In this document: piece by piece, positions 7,221-15,611 of the stretch | How positions within the stretch are numbered: the stretch's first letter is position 1 | Layout: each line of letters begins with the position of its first letter | Origin: Promethearchaeota archaeon | GTDB taxonomy: Archaea > Asgardarchaeota > Lokiarchaeia > Sigyniarchaeales > SOKP01 | DNA length: 32,121 bases | NCBI GenBank assembly: GCA_004524725.1 | Contig: SDNW01000016.1 | Coordinates: 1 to 32,121 of the forward strand | Direction of reading: 5' to 3' | The notes under the pieces: generated by a model | What the model saw: only the letters and a program-made list of their open reading frames with translations | Told to the model about the DNA's origin: nothing | The model's database searches: none | Made by a program: the position numbers and the translations under genes

Positions 7221-8291
7221 ATGAAAAGAATTCATGCTATTGATATATTTCGCGGCCTATGTATATTTTACATGACTTTTGGCCATATGACTTACTGGTG
7301 GACGGCAGAGTCAAGTTTCTGGTTATATGAACTAATATGGAATTTAGGTGCTCCAATAGGTGGCGGTGGTTTTTTGCTTGTATCGGGAATGAGCGCCATG
7401 ATCTCATATAAAGTAAATTTGGAAAAAGCTCAATTATCAAATGATTTTAGTATGAAAAACAGTAGAAATCAATATATCATTCGAGCTTTAATTATATTGT
7501 TAATATCTTTCGTATGGAATTTCTTTGGAACTCTTTTTATGGGAGTTCCGGGTATTTGGATATGGTTTGTAATCCAAACGATCTCTATCTCATTGCTTTT
7601 AGCTTGGCCCTTACTTAAAACATCTCGCTTATTTAGATTATTCATTTGTTTTGCTTGCTGGATTGGAAATGAGATTTTAATAGTATTATTAACTCCTTAT
7701 CGAGGGCAGAATAATTTAATTGGAATAATTGATTTCATCCTCTATAACGTTCCAGAACAGAACGTAATTTTGGCATATTTTCCCTTTTTACTAGCTGGGA
7801 CGATAATTGGGGATATCTTGCATGAAGCGTTTAATTCTAAAAATATCGATACTAGTTCTTATCTTAAACGACACTTAATTATCCCTGGCTCAATCGGGGG
7901 CGCAGTGCTCATTATCTTTGGAATATTTTTCCAATTTCCTAATTTTGTTGATAAAATAACTTTTTCTTCTCATATGTATATTTTCGGTATAGAATTGTTT
8001 ATAATCATCATTTTGATTTATATTAAGGATATGGGATATCTAAAGTTGAAGAGAAGTTATTCAGTGCTTAAATATTATTCATTCTATTCTTTCACTATAT
8101 TTCTTGCCCATAATCTCCTCTATTTTCTTTTTCCACCCGTATTTAACGCTCTGGAGATCTGGTTTTATATCATACCAATAATGATTCTCTGGACATTTTT
8201 GTTCCGAATAATTTATCAAAAACTAGGAAAATATGCATCATTAAAATTTCTCATTAGTGAATCTGCTAAATATTTAGCTAATAAAATCTAA
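7221..8291 (+). CDS. HGSNAT/DUF1624-type membrane acyltransferase-like protein, copy 1
   Basis: This multi-spanning membrane protein of 356 residues has about ten hydrophobic segments. The N-terminus has the family opening R-x-x-x-x-D-x-F-R-G followed by FGH (H22), as in the heparan-alpha-glucosaminide N-acetyltransferase catalytic domain and DUF1624 proteins. These are thought to move acetyl groups across membranes onto sugars. GAPIGGGGFLLVSG at about 43-56 matches the second conserved loop. A TTG at 7197 would add eight residues. The ATG at 7221 is chosen because the next gene begins at the same relative position (MKR-x-x-x-IDxFRG) and a GGGGAT lies about ten bases upstream. It stands head-to-tail with a paralogue. 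The substrate is unknown; cell-surface or lipid-linked glycan is an inference. Confidence 0.72.
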   Translation: MKRIHAIDIFRGLCIFYMTFGHMTYWWTAESSFWLYELIWNLGAPIGGGGFLLVSGMSAMISYKVNLEKAQLSNDFSMKNSRNQYIIRALIILLISFVWNFFGTLFMGVPGIWIWFVIQTISISLLLAWPLLKTSRLFRLFICFACWIGNEILIVLLTPYRGQNNLIGIIDFILYNVPEQNVILAYFPFLLAGTIIGDILHEAFNSKNIDTSSYLKRHLIIPGSIGGAVLIIFGIFFQFPNFVDKITFSSHMYIFGIELFIIIILIYIKDMGYLKLKRSYSVLKYYSFYSFTIFLAHNLLYFLFPPVFNALEIWFYIIPIMILWTFLFRIIYQKLGKYASLKFLISESAKYLANKI

Positions 8292-8308
8292 TTATTTATA
8301 TTTAGGAT

Positions 8309-9388
8309 ATGAAACGATTAAATAGCATCGATACTTTTCGAGGGATTTCAATATTATGGATGTTTTTGGGGCATCTTTTTGATTGGTGGTTAATCGATCA
8401 AGACTCTTGGTTGTATAATCTTACTTTTAATATAGTAGATCCTGTAGGTTCTTCTGCATTTATTTTCATTGCAGGTGTATCTACTGCTATTTCATTGAGA
8501 ATAAGATACCTTAGGGCAGATATATCTGAAAAGTATGATGCTAGGAGGATTAAGCGAGAATATCTTTATAGAGCTTTGTTAATTTTTGTAATTGCTTTAC
8601 TGTATAATGTAAGCATTGCTATAACTTTATTAAATCCCTTGTATATCTGGACTTGGTTTGTTTTATTAACAATTGCAATTTCATTATTACTGGCATGGCC
8701 TCTATTCAAATTACCCATCGTATATCGAATTATAATTGGAGTAGTAATTTGGATTGGGAACCAATACTTACTGAACCTACTTTTACCTTATCAAGGAGCA
8801 GGAGATCTCTTTGGATTATTATTTCATATTTTTTATCATTCCCTAGATCTGGATGTAATACTTTCATTCTTTCCTTTTTTTTTATTTGGGAGCGTCATAG
8901 GGGAATTTATCTTTAAAATTTATCAAATAAATGATACTGAGGTAATGAAAAAAGCATTAAAAAAGCAGTTAGTGTACCCTCTTATTTTTATAGGAATGGT
9001 AATGATTGTGTTAGGAATATTTATAAGATTTCCAGAGTTTTTTGTAAGAAATAGAAGTTTTTCGTGGATGATCTATACTCTTGGGATTGATATTAGCTTA
9101 TTAATGGTATTTACAATATTTGAAGAGTTCATACATCTCAAAAGAAGAATAAAAAGGAGTATACTTTTTTATTTTTCTTATTATTCTCTAACGATTTATT
9201 TAACCCACAATCTATTATTCTTCGTTTTCTATAGGCAAATATCAATTTTTTATATCTGGATTTTTATTTTAGGCGTTTATTTGGCTACAGGTTATTTATT
9301 GAAATTGCTATATAAGAAGCTCGGATATAGACTTTCCCTAAAATATCAAATAGGTAAAATGGCTAAAACTCTTGCAAAACATGTATAA
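8309..9388 (+). CDS. HGSNAT/DUF1624-type membrane acyltransferase-like protein, copy 2
   Basis: This is a tandem paralogue of the preceding gene: 359 residues with the same layout of about ten membrane segments. Conserved features are MKR...IDTFRG at the N-terminus with H22, a small-residue loop VGSSAFIFIAGVS at about 50-62, LLLAWPLFK and WIGNQ in the middle, and an SLTIYLTHNLLFF segment near the C-terminus that mirrors SFTIFLAHNLLYF of copy 1. Only 17 bases separate the two genes, and an AGGAT lies immediately before the ATG, so co-transcription is likely. The copies have diverged strongly outside the motifs, suggesting an old duplication and perhaps different substrates or a heteromeric enzyme. 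Confidence 0.72.
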   Translation: MKRLNSIDTFRGISILWMFLGHLFDWWLIDQDSWLYNLTFNIVDPVGSSAFIFIAGVSTAISLRIRYLRADISEKYDARRIKREYLYRALLIFVIALLYNVSIAITLLNPLYIWTWFVLLTIAISLLLAWPLFKLPIVYRIIIGVVIWIGNQYLLNLLLPYQGAGDLFGLLFHIFYHSLDLDVILSFFPFFLFGSVIGEFIFKIYQINDTEVMKKALKKQLVYPLIFIGMVMIVLGIFIRFPEFFVRNRSFSWMIYTLGIDISLLMVFTIFEEFIHLKRRIKRSILFYFSYYSLTIYLTHNLLFFVFYRQISIFYIWIFILGVYLATGYLLKLLYKKLGYRLSLKYQIGKMAKTLAKHV

Positions 9389-9408
9389 ATATTAGTGAAG
9401 TTTATTTT

Positions 9409-9909
9409 TTATAAAAAAAGCCTCTTACACTGGATTTTAATTTTGGATTTACTATTTAACGGGAAATTCAAAGCGTTATTAAAGATGTAATTAATTATGT
9501 TTATATAACGCCCCTTATTTCCCACCGCAATGCTTCGATCCAAATCAAGTATGAAAAATAGTGTGATTACTATATTTTTTGATATTAGATCACGGACTAA
9601 TTGAATATCGTGAATATAAGTATCAGGAAAAAAGGAAAAAATCATTCTGAGCAAAGTCATCTCTTCTCGAATGACAAGCACTTTATAGTGTTTTAATTGT
9701 CGACGGATTCTTTTTAGAAAGGCTTTCGCAATATGATATTCTTCACTTTTTACTAAAAAAAAGACAAAATTATCTTGAATGATGATATTAACGGGTTCTA
9801 TTTGAGTTAATTTAAAGAAGTAGCCAAGATAACATAATTCTTCATTGTGAAATTTTTTTTTAAAAGATACGATTTGGGAAAAAATTACAGCATTATTTAA
9901 AATACTCAT
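9409..9909 (-). CDS. NusA-like KH-domain protein with a degenerate first KH
   Basis: The 166-residue protein follows the layout of archaeal NusA. The N-terminal EELCYLGYFFKLTQIE near 23-38 corresponds to the family's EELRYIxLFExLTGxE. It is followed by a first KH-like unit whose GxxG loop is lost (EEYHIAKAF near 56-64), then RMIFSFFPDTYIHDI near 88-102, matching the linker RNLFxPAxVxxI. The second KH unit keeps a GxxG loop, GNKG at 130-133. Family members bind RNA and are linked to transcription elongation or termination. Archaeal nusA normally sits beside RNA polymerase genes and rps12, which is not so here, so this may be a second, divergent copy. The ATG at 9909 is preferred over the TTG at 9912. 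An AT-rich element near 9928-9937 is close enough for a leaderless transcript. Confidence 0.6.
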   Translation of the reverse strand: MSILNNAVIFSQIVSFKKKFHNEELCYLGYFFKLTQIEPVNIIIQDNFVFFLVKSEEYHIAKAFLKRIRRQLKHYKVLVIREEMTLLRMIFSFFPDTYIHDIQLVRDLISKNIVITLFFILDLDRSIAVGNKGRYINIINYIFNNALNFPLNSKSKIKIQCKRLFL

Positions 9910-9970
9910 CAAAGCAATAATACATGTTATTTAAACAATTTAAATTTCGAGAAAAATGGGCTAATACCTA

Positions 9971-9985
9971 TAAAGTATTTATAAT
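9971..9985 (+). promoter_or_regulatory. TATA-like promoter element for the tlyA-like gene
   Basis: The box taaagtatttataat lies about 50 bases before the ATG at 10032, in the divergent region between the NusA-like and TlyA-like genes. Position and composition fit an archaeal TATA box, giving a leader of about 20 bases. Confidence 0.4.
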
Positions 9986-10031
9986 CTAAATATTTTCAAA
10001 TAATTAAAGAGCAAATCATTATTATGAAAAA

Positions 10032-10805
10032 ATGAAAGAGCGGTTAGATATCCTATTAGCTGAACGTCGTCTAGTAGAAAGCAGAACCAAAGCAAAATGG
10101 TTAATAAAGAATGGATATGTTTTAGTTAATGGTTGCCTTATTAAAAAACCGAGTAAGAAAGTCGATAATTCTTATGAAATCTCCCTTAAAGCTCCATTTC
10201 CCTATGTTGGGAGGGGAGGTTTAAAGTTAGAAGCAGCATTAAATGATTTTTCAATTACAGTGAAACAAAAAATCTGTGCAGATATAGGTGCATCAATAGG
10301 AGGATTTACCGACTGTCTTCTCAAGCATGGGGCGCTAAAAGTATATGCTATCGATACAGCCAAAGATCTTTTACATCCATCGTTATTGTGCAATAAAAAA
10401 CAGGTGATAGCACTTTTAGGAGTGGATGCTCGTAAATTAAGTAGTCTCGGAGAGAAAGTAGATATTGTAGTGGTAGACATTACCTTCTCTTCATTAAAAG
10501 ATGTACTGCCAAATTTATTGAATTTTCTCAAAATTGTGGGTGATATAGTCGTTTTAGTTAAACCAATTTTCGAAACTAATTTTTATGAAGAACAGAAATT
10601 TGAAATTATTAAAAATAAGGCTTCTCTTAGAGAGATTTTACAAGATCTTCTGAAATGGAGTACAAAGAATAAGTTATTTCCTCAAGCAGTTATAAAGTCC
10701 CCGATTCTGGGTAAGGGGGGATCGATTGAATTTTTAATACATTTTAAACTTGAGAATAGTTATGATGATGAAAATTATATCAAGTTAATAGAAAACATAG
10801 TATAG
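10032..10805 (+). CDS. tlyA: TlyA-family rRNA 2'-O-methyltransferase (S4 + FtsJ domains)
   Basis: This SAM-dependent methyltransferase is predicted to methylate ribose of cytidines in rRNA. The 257-residue length is typical. Residues 3-60 are an S4 RNA-binding domain (RLDILLAERRL...SRTKAKWLI...VLVNG), followed by the TlyA linker VGRGGLKLE at 59-67. The SAM motif DIGASIGGFTD is at 84-94. The catalytic tetrad reads K65, D149, K177 and E233. TlyA is best known from bacteria such as Mycobacterium, so the gene may descend from a bacterial transfer, although its base composition looks like the surroundings. An upstream ATG at 10024 runs directly into a stop, which supports the start at 10032. It is the only plus-strand gene between 9409 and 28008 and converges on the DUF362 gene. 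Confidence 0.9.
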   Translation: MKERLDILLAERRLVESRTKAKWLIKNGYVLVNGCLIKKPSKKVDNSYEISLKAPFPYVGRGGLKLEAALNDFSITVKQKICADIGASIGGFTDCLLKHGALKVYAIDTAKDLLHPSLLCNKKQVIALLGVDARKLSSLGEKVDIVVVDITFSSLKDVLPNLLNFLKIVGDIVVLVKPIFETNFYEEQKFEIIKNKASLREILQDLLKWSTKNKLFPQAVIKSPILGKGGSIEFLIHFKLENSYDDENYIKLIENIV

Positions 10806-10824
10806 CTAGTCCATAAAATTTAGT

Positions 10825-11997
10825 TTAGCTTTCGGGATATGATTTAAAGAGTGCGCCCCATTCGGTTCTATTGAACTGTTTTATGCGTTTTTTGCCAATT
10901 GTAGGATACCATATCATATCATGATAGATTTTCGAAGCCATAGTCGGACCCAAAAAGAAGAGTTCGTTTTTAAACAAGGGATAAATGAATTGTAATGACC
11001 CCTTTCTGACCATCTGATCACCCCAAATTACCAAGCTTCGTTTTACTTTAAAATTCCAATTAACTTCTGATATGTCTTGTCCAATAATTTCAATTTGATC
11101 TACATCGCCACATCCTAATCCTTCATCGTGAGCCATTTTGATTGCGGGTAAGTTAAGTGGTTCAAAACCCATCATTTTTGCCACAACAGCGTCCACTGCC
11201 ACTTGATCATATCCCGCCAAAATATAGTTTTTAATACGTGGAATCATAACCCTTGGTCCCGCGCCATCCCCACAGACCGTACCATCCACGACCGCTAGAA
11301 TCTCAGGATGTATTTGTTTCTGAATGATCAATAAGTCCACTAGGACTTCTGACATGAATTGATGGGAAAAATGTCGCCGTTTAGTTAACAAACCACCAAA
11401 GGCATTTTTCATAGCACAAGTAATCCCACCATGTATCATTTTTCCTTTTGTTCTCTGAAGTTTTCCCCCCATCGCTCCCGTGTGTCCATGCGTCTTCATG
11501 GTCGGAAGGTGTATTATAGGTTTTCCAACATAAAATTTAGGAATTTTAAATCCTTCAGGAAAAATCTTAGTATCCAAAGCAAACAATTGTGTATTTTTAA
11601 GTCTTAAGAATTTGGAACGCAAAGATTCATATGATACAAACGGGATACGTGTAAGCGGAACAAACCAAGCGTTATATTTTCTGATAATAGGATTCCATTT
11701 ATTTCCTCGTAAACCTCGTTCTATATTCGTGACTACAGTTCTGTTTTCTGCTGTAAATAAGTTCTGAGATCGATAACCATCCTCAATCATCGTCTTTAAA
11801 AGACCTTCTAATTGCCAAGGTGGAGTAGAGCATGCCGGAAAAAATTTAGACCAGCTTAAATTTAATTTAATTATAACTTTTTGGTCTTTATCATAATATT
11901 TTTGGTATTCGGTTAAATGGAGTAATTTTTTATAATCTTCTAATATCGAGTTAGAGCTAGTTTTAATTATGAATACTTTAGAGGGAGAATTCGACAT
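10825..11997 (-). CDS. DUF362 domain protein
   Basis: This 390-residue protein of the DUF362 family has no assigned reaction. Family marks are VIIKLNLSW near 41-49 followed by the ACSTPPWQLEG stretch, HLPTMKTHGHTG and GGKLQRTKGKMIHGG in the middle, and VVDGTVCGDGAGPR with DQVAVDAVVAKMMG further on. Many DUF362 proteins carry a C-terminal ferredoxin domain. Here I see no CxxCxxC cluster, so this is the stand-alone form. No signal peptide or membrane segment is evident. The ATG at 11997 is preferred to the TTG at 12003. It lies 81 bases downstream of OppF on the same strand and could receive read-through, but the gap is T-rich on the coding strand and may terminate transcription. Confidence 0.75.
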   Translation of the reverse strand: MSNSPSKVFIIKTSSNSILEDYKKLLHLTEYQKYYDKDQKVIIKLNLSWSKFFPACSTPPWQLEGLLKTMIEDGYRSQNLFTAENRTVVTNIERGLRGNKWNPIIRKYNAWFVPLTRIPFVSYESLRSKFLRLKNTQLFALDTKIFPEGFKIPKFYVGKPIIHLPTMKTHGHTGAMGGKLQRTKGKMIHGGITCAMKNAFGGLLTKRRHFSHQFMSEVLVDLLIIQKQIHPEILAVVDGTVCGDGAGPRVMIPRIKNYILAGYDQVAVDAVVAKMMGFEPLNLPAIKMAHDEGLGCGDVDQIEIIGQDISEVNWNFKVKRSLVIWGDQMVRKGSLQFIYPLFKNELFFLGPTMASKIYHDMIWYPTIGKKRIKQFNRTEWGALFKSYPES

Positions 11998-12078
11998 AAG
12001 CAATAAAAAAGAAAAATAATTTAATATCTTTACTATAGAAGGATAAAAACTAAAATAAAATAATAAAGAAAAGAAAAT

Positions 12079-13200
12079 TTAGTCAGATATATATTCCATT
12101 CCTTCATATGATTTTTCTTCGTCTAGGAAAGGTCGACAATACATATAATGGTCACCCTCTAAGTCTACGCGAACGGGATTTTTGATCCCACATTTATCAT
12201 GTTTATCCATTTCATAGCACCTTGGATGAAAAGCACATCCAGAAGGAGGATTAACCGGGCTTGGGACATCTCCTTCCAGAATTATCCGGTTTCTTTTAGA
12301 AGTTGGATCAAAAGTGGGTCTAGCCGATAGAAGTGCTCGTGAATAGGGGTGTGCGGGGTTTCGGAAGACTGCTTCTGTAGTACCGCCCTCAACGAATTTT
12401 CCTAAATACATAACTTCGATTCTATCTGTAATATGTTGTACTACAGTAAGATCATGAGTTATAAATAAGAATGATAAATCGAATTTTTGTTGTAATTCTC
12501 TAAGAAGATTAAGGATTTGGGCTTGTACGGATACATCCAAAGCAGAGGTCGGTTCATCAAGAATAATAACTTCTGGATTGCACGCTAATGCGCGAGCAAT
12601 AACAATTCTTTGTTTTTGTCCTCCAGAAAATTCATGAGGGTACCTATCAAGATGTTCTGCTTTCATTGATACAGTTTCTAACAATTCCAATACTCGCCTT
12701 CTAATCTCACTTCTTTTACTTATTCCCATGAGCAGTCTTAAGGGTTCCCCAATAACATTAACAACTTTCCACCGGGGATTTAAAGACGAGTCAGGATCTT
12801 GGAATACCATTTGTATTTTCTTTCTTAATTCTGTATCAAACAAGATATTTTTCTTTTTTAGACCTTCTTCTTTATGCCTAAATCGATCGAGTCCCGTTGC
12901 TTTTTCAACGATTAATTGCCCTTTATAGTAAATTTCCCCGGAAGTCTTTGGAACTAGACTTAAAATCGTATTACCGATGGTAGTCTTGCCACATCCACTT
13001 TCGCCTACTAAACCCAGAGATTCTTTTTTTATTAGATCAAATGAGACGCCATCAACGGCTTTTACATCACCAATTCTTCGTTTAAAAATCCCTCCGTAGA
13101 TAGGATAATAGGTTTTAAGGTTTCTGACAGAAATTATAGCATTCTCGGGAATGTCTGTATCTTCTGGATGACTTATACTTTCTTTTTCTATTTCAGTCAT
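12079..13200 (-). CDS. oppF: Oligopeptide/dipeptide ABC transporter ATP-binding protein OppF
   Basis: One of two cytoplasmic ATPase subunits that drive peptide import through OppB/OppC. In the 373-residue protein Walker A is GESGCGKT at 66-73, the Q-loop glutamine is at 134, the ABC signature FSGGQ is at 191-195, Walker B ends in ILDEP at 213-217 and the switch histidine is at 249. The C-terminal OppD/F extension starts with NPPSGC and contains C322, C328, C337 and C355, the spacing that binds a [4Fe-4S] cluster in characterised Opp/Dpp ATPases. It is the last gene of the operon, 32 bases after OppD. Substrate (oligopeptide, dipeptide or another solute) cannot be read from the ATPase. Confidence 0.93.
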   Translation of the reverse strand: MTEIEKESISHPEDTDIPENAIISVRNLKTYYPIYGGIFKRRIGDVKAVDGVSFDLIKKESLGLVGESGCGKTTIGNTILSLVPKTSGEIYYKGQLIVEKATGLDRFRHKEEGLKKKNILFDTELRKKIQMVFQDPDSSLNPRWKVVNVIGEPLRLLMGISKRSEIRRRVLELLETVSMKAEHLDRYPHEFSGGQKQRIVIARALACNPEVIILDEPTSALDVSVQAQILNLLRELQQKFDLSFLFITHDLTVVQHITDRIEVMYLGKFVEGGTTEAVFRNPAHPYSRALLSARPTFDPTSKRNRIILEGDVPSPVNPPSGCAFHPRCYEMDKHDKCGIKNPVRVDLEGDHYMYCRPFLDEEKSYEGMEYISD

Positions 13201-13232
13201 GGTTTAATCTTTTATTAATAATTTTTTTATTT

Positions 13233-14492
13233 TTATATTTTAGATGTTATAATTTTCTCTTCTTTTTTCCATTCATATTTAGGAGAATTCTTATATTTTG
13301 GATTAAAAAGATGGCATGCAACAAAGTATTTATCGCTAATCTCTCTTAATTTAGGTTTTACTTTATCACATATCTCCATCCTAAAATCACATCGTGGATG
13401 AAATCTACATCCAGATGGGGGATATATTAAGTTAGGGACCATTCCTCTAATAGTCTGTAGTTTTTGGTCTTTTTTTTCCAAACTAGGAATAGCAGCGATG
13501 AGACCTTTCGTATAGGGATGAGTTGGATTCTTAAATAATTGGTCTGCTATAGCGTACTCTACAATGTTTCCACTGTACATTACCGCGACACGATCACACA
13601 ACTCTGCAATAATACCTAAATCGTGGGTGATTAACAAAATTGATGTTTTAAACTTTTCTTTTAAATCTTTCATAAGATCTAAGATTTGAGCCTGAATTGT
13701 CACGTCTAAAGCAGTAGTGGGCTCATCGGCTATTAATAAAGCAGGATTGCATGCAAGAGCCATTGCGATCATCACTCTCTGTCTCATTCCTCCACTCAAT
13801 TCGTGAGGATAGCGATCCAATATGTTCTTTGAATCTGCAATACCAACTTCTTTAATGATATTGGCTGCATAATCTCTAACAATATCTTTTAAAACCGGCG
13901 TGTGGGCAGTCTCTTCCTTGATTTGTTCGATTTGCTGTTCAATTTCTTGTTTTTCTTCTTCAGTTAGTCTTTCTTCCTTTTCTTTTAATTCTCTTTTAAG
14001 TTCTTTTGCTTCGTGGCGCCGATTCTTTCTTTCAAGCAATTCCTTATCTAATTCTGCTTTGAGGATTTCTTTTTGATGGAGTAGATATGTTTCTCCAACT
14101 TGAGTCCCAACACTCATGACAGGATTCAATGAATTCAGTGGATCCTGGAAGATCATAGTAATTTCTTTTCCCCGATATTTTCTCATTTCCTTTCTATTCA
14201 GTTCCACCAAATTCTTTCCCTTAAAAAGTACCTCACCATCGATTATTTTTCCTGGTGCTCGTACTAAGTTTAAGATTGAAAGAGCGGTAACCGATTTACC
14301 ACATCCAGTCTCTCCTACAAGACCTATAACTTCATCCTCATAAATGTCAAAAGAGAGTCCGTCAACTGCTTTAACAATTCCTTCTTCAGTATAAAAATAT
14401 GTTTTTAAATTTTTAATTTGAATGAGTTTTTTGTTAGATTCAGCTTTGGTCGAACTTTCAGAAGTAGTTAACACCTCAGTGCTTTCAGTCAT
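13233..14492 (-). CDS. oppD: Oligopeptide/dipeptide ABC transporter ATP-binding protein OppD with charged helical insertion
   Basis: This is the partner ATPase of OppF. At 419 residues it is longer than the usual 320-350. Walker A is GETGCGKS at 60-67, the Q-loop glutamine is at 116, the signature LSGGM is at 232-236, Walker B (LLIADEP) is at 252-258 and the switch histidine is at 290. C-terminal cysteines 362, 368, 375 and 393 match the Fe-S site of the family. Between the Q-loop and the signature lies an insertion at about 143-195, almost all Lys, Arg, Glu and Gln, predicted to form a long charged helix or coiled coil. This falls in the helical subdomain that touches the membrane subunits. 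A GGAGT precedes the ATG by about 12 bases. Confidence 0.93.
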   Translation of the reverse strand: MTESTEVLTTSESSTKAESNKKLIQIKNLKTYFYTEEGIVKAVDGLSFDIYEDEVIGLVGETGCGKSVTALSILNLVRAPGKIIDGEVLFKGKNLVELNRKEMRKYRGKEITMIFQDPLNSLNPVMSVGTQVGETYLLHQKEILKAELDKELLERKNRRHEAKELKRELKEKEERLTEEEKQEIEQQIEQIKEETAHTPVLKDIVRDYAANIIKEVGIADSKNILDRYPHELSGGMRQRVMIAMALACNPALLIADEPTTALDVTIQAQILDLMKDLKEKFKTSILLITHDLGIIAELCDRVAVMYSGNIVEYAIADQLFKNPTHPYTKGLIAAIPSLEKKDQKLQTIRGMVPNLIYPPSGCRFHPRCDFRMEICDKVKPKLREISDKYFVACHLFNPKYKNSPKYEWKKEEKIITSKI

Positions 14493-14555
14493 AATAATAA
14501 TTACTCCAAATTTAAATTAAAGATTATATTAATAAAAAAAATAATTAATGATCCT

Positions 14556-15590
14556 CTATAAGTTTTTCAATCGAGGATCTAATGCATCTCTTAATCCATC
14601 ACCTAACAACATAAACCCTAAGACCGCTAGTAAAATGAAAAGACCTGGCCACAGTGAAGCCCATGGAGCCGTATAGAGATATTCTCGACCAACGGCAATT
14701 TCATTCCCCCAGTCAATCAATCTATAATCACTAAATCCTAAGAAGGAAAGACCAGCTAAACTTAAGATTATTCCACCAACATCAAAGGTGACTGAGATGA
14801 TGATGGGTTGTATTACGTTAGGTAAAATGTGTTTAAACATAATTCTTGCATTTCCAGCCCCGGATACTCGGGCAGCTTGGACATATGGCAATTCTCTTGC
14901 TTGTAGTACATTACCTCTGATTAAACGTGAATAGTATGGTATTCCAAGAATTCCCCACGCTAACATAATATACTCAACTCGAGGTCCCGTATCGAAGATA
15001 TTGCCAAAAACAGCCACAAAAACTAAAGCCAATATTAACGCGGGAAATGCTAGAAAAATGTCGATTATTCTCATAATTACTGCATCAATCCATCCTCCAT
15101 AGTATGCTGCAATGACTCCAATGATTACCCCAAAAACGACACTCAATGCTATTGAGGGAAGCGCTACAGTTAACGACGTTCTAGCTCCAAAAACTATTCT
15201 TGCAAGAACATCACGTCCAAATTTTGTTGTACCAAAAAGATGGTCTGGTGATGGTGGTGCCCAAATATTTATATAGAATATGCTAATCGCTTCTTCAAGA
15301 GTGTATGGAGAAAGCCAATGAGGAAAAACAGCTAGTGTAGCAACAAAAAATACCAACAAAATACCAATTATGGTTAAGACAGATTTAAATCGGCGTATAA
15401 ACTTCCGTTTACTGATAGTTTTTTCATACTGGTATTCTTTAATTGTTAATTCATCTATTCGTGATGATGGGACAAATAGAAATTTCAGATTTGAACCAAT
15501 CCACTTCAAAATCTTTTTAAAAATTTCAGTTATGCTTGTTTCTTTTCTTTCTTCTTCAATTTTAGTTTCATATACAATTTCCTTCTGCAT
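14556..15590 (-). CDS. oppC: Oligopeptide/dipeptide ABC transporter permease OppC
   Basis: This is one of the two membrane subunits forming the import channel. The 344-residue protein begins with a roughly 65-residue charged cytoplasmic stretch, then a first membrane helix (SVLTIIGILLVFFVATLAVF). The following DHLFGTTKFGRDVLARI segment is typical of OppC/DppC. Further membrane helices follow, with the conserved coupling loop (VSGAGNARIMFKHILPNV) that docks on the ATPases and a final LGDGLRDALDPR. The longest open frame begins with GTG at 15599. I choose the ATG at 15590 because a strong Shine-Dalgarno GGTGAG lies four bases before it, and that motif includes the GTG itself. It follows OppB after 21 bases. 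Confidence 0.93.
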   Translation of the reverse strand: MQKEIVYETKIEEERKETSITEIFKKILKWIGSNLKFLFVPSSRIDELTIKEYQYEKTISKRKFIRRFKSVLTIIGILLVFFVATLAVFPHWLSPYTLEEAISIFYINIWAPPSPDHLFGTTKFGRDVLARIVFGARTSLTVALPSIALSVVFGVIIGVIAAYYGGWIDAVIMRIIDIFLAFPALILALVFVAVFGNIFDTGPRVEYIMLAWGILGIPYYSRLIRGNVLQARELPYVQAARVSGAGNARIMFKHILPNVIQPIIISVTFDVGGIILSLAGLSFLGFSDYRLIDWGNEIAVGREYLYTAPWASLWPGLFILLAVLGFMLLGDGLRDALDPRLKNL

Positions 15591-15594
15591 TTTT

Positions 15595-15600
15595 CTCACC
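15595..15600 (-). promoter_or_regulatory. Ribosome binding site deciding the OppC start
   Basis: On the minus strand the sequence reads GGTGAG-AAAA-ATG. GGTGAG is complementary to the 3' end of archaeal 16S rRNA. Its spacing favours the ATG at 15590 over the in-frame GTG at 15599, which is part of the motif. Confidence 0.65.
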
Positions 15601-15611
15601 TTATCGTTTTC

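Noticed and set aside
9401-9420. T6-ATA-A7 symmetric sequence between convergent genes as a bidirectional terminator
   Set aside because: The A-run lies inside the NusA-like gene's coding end, so it can serve at most the plus-strand acyltransferase transcript. In this AT-rich DNA it is weak evidence.
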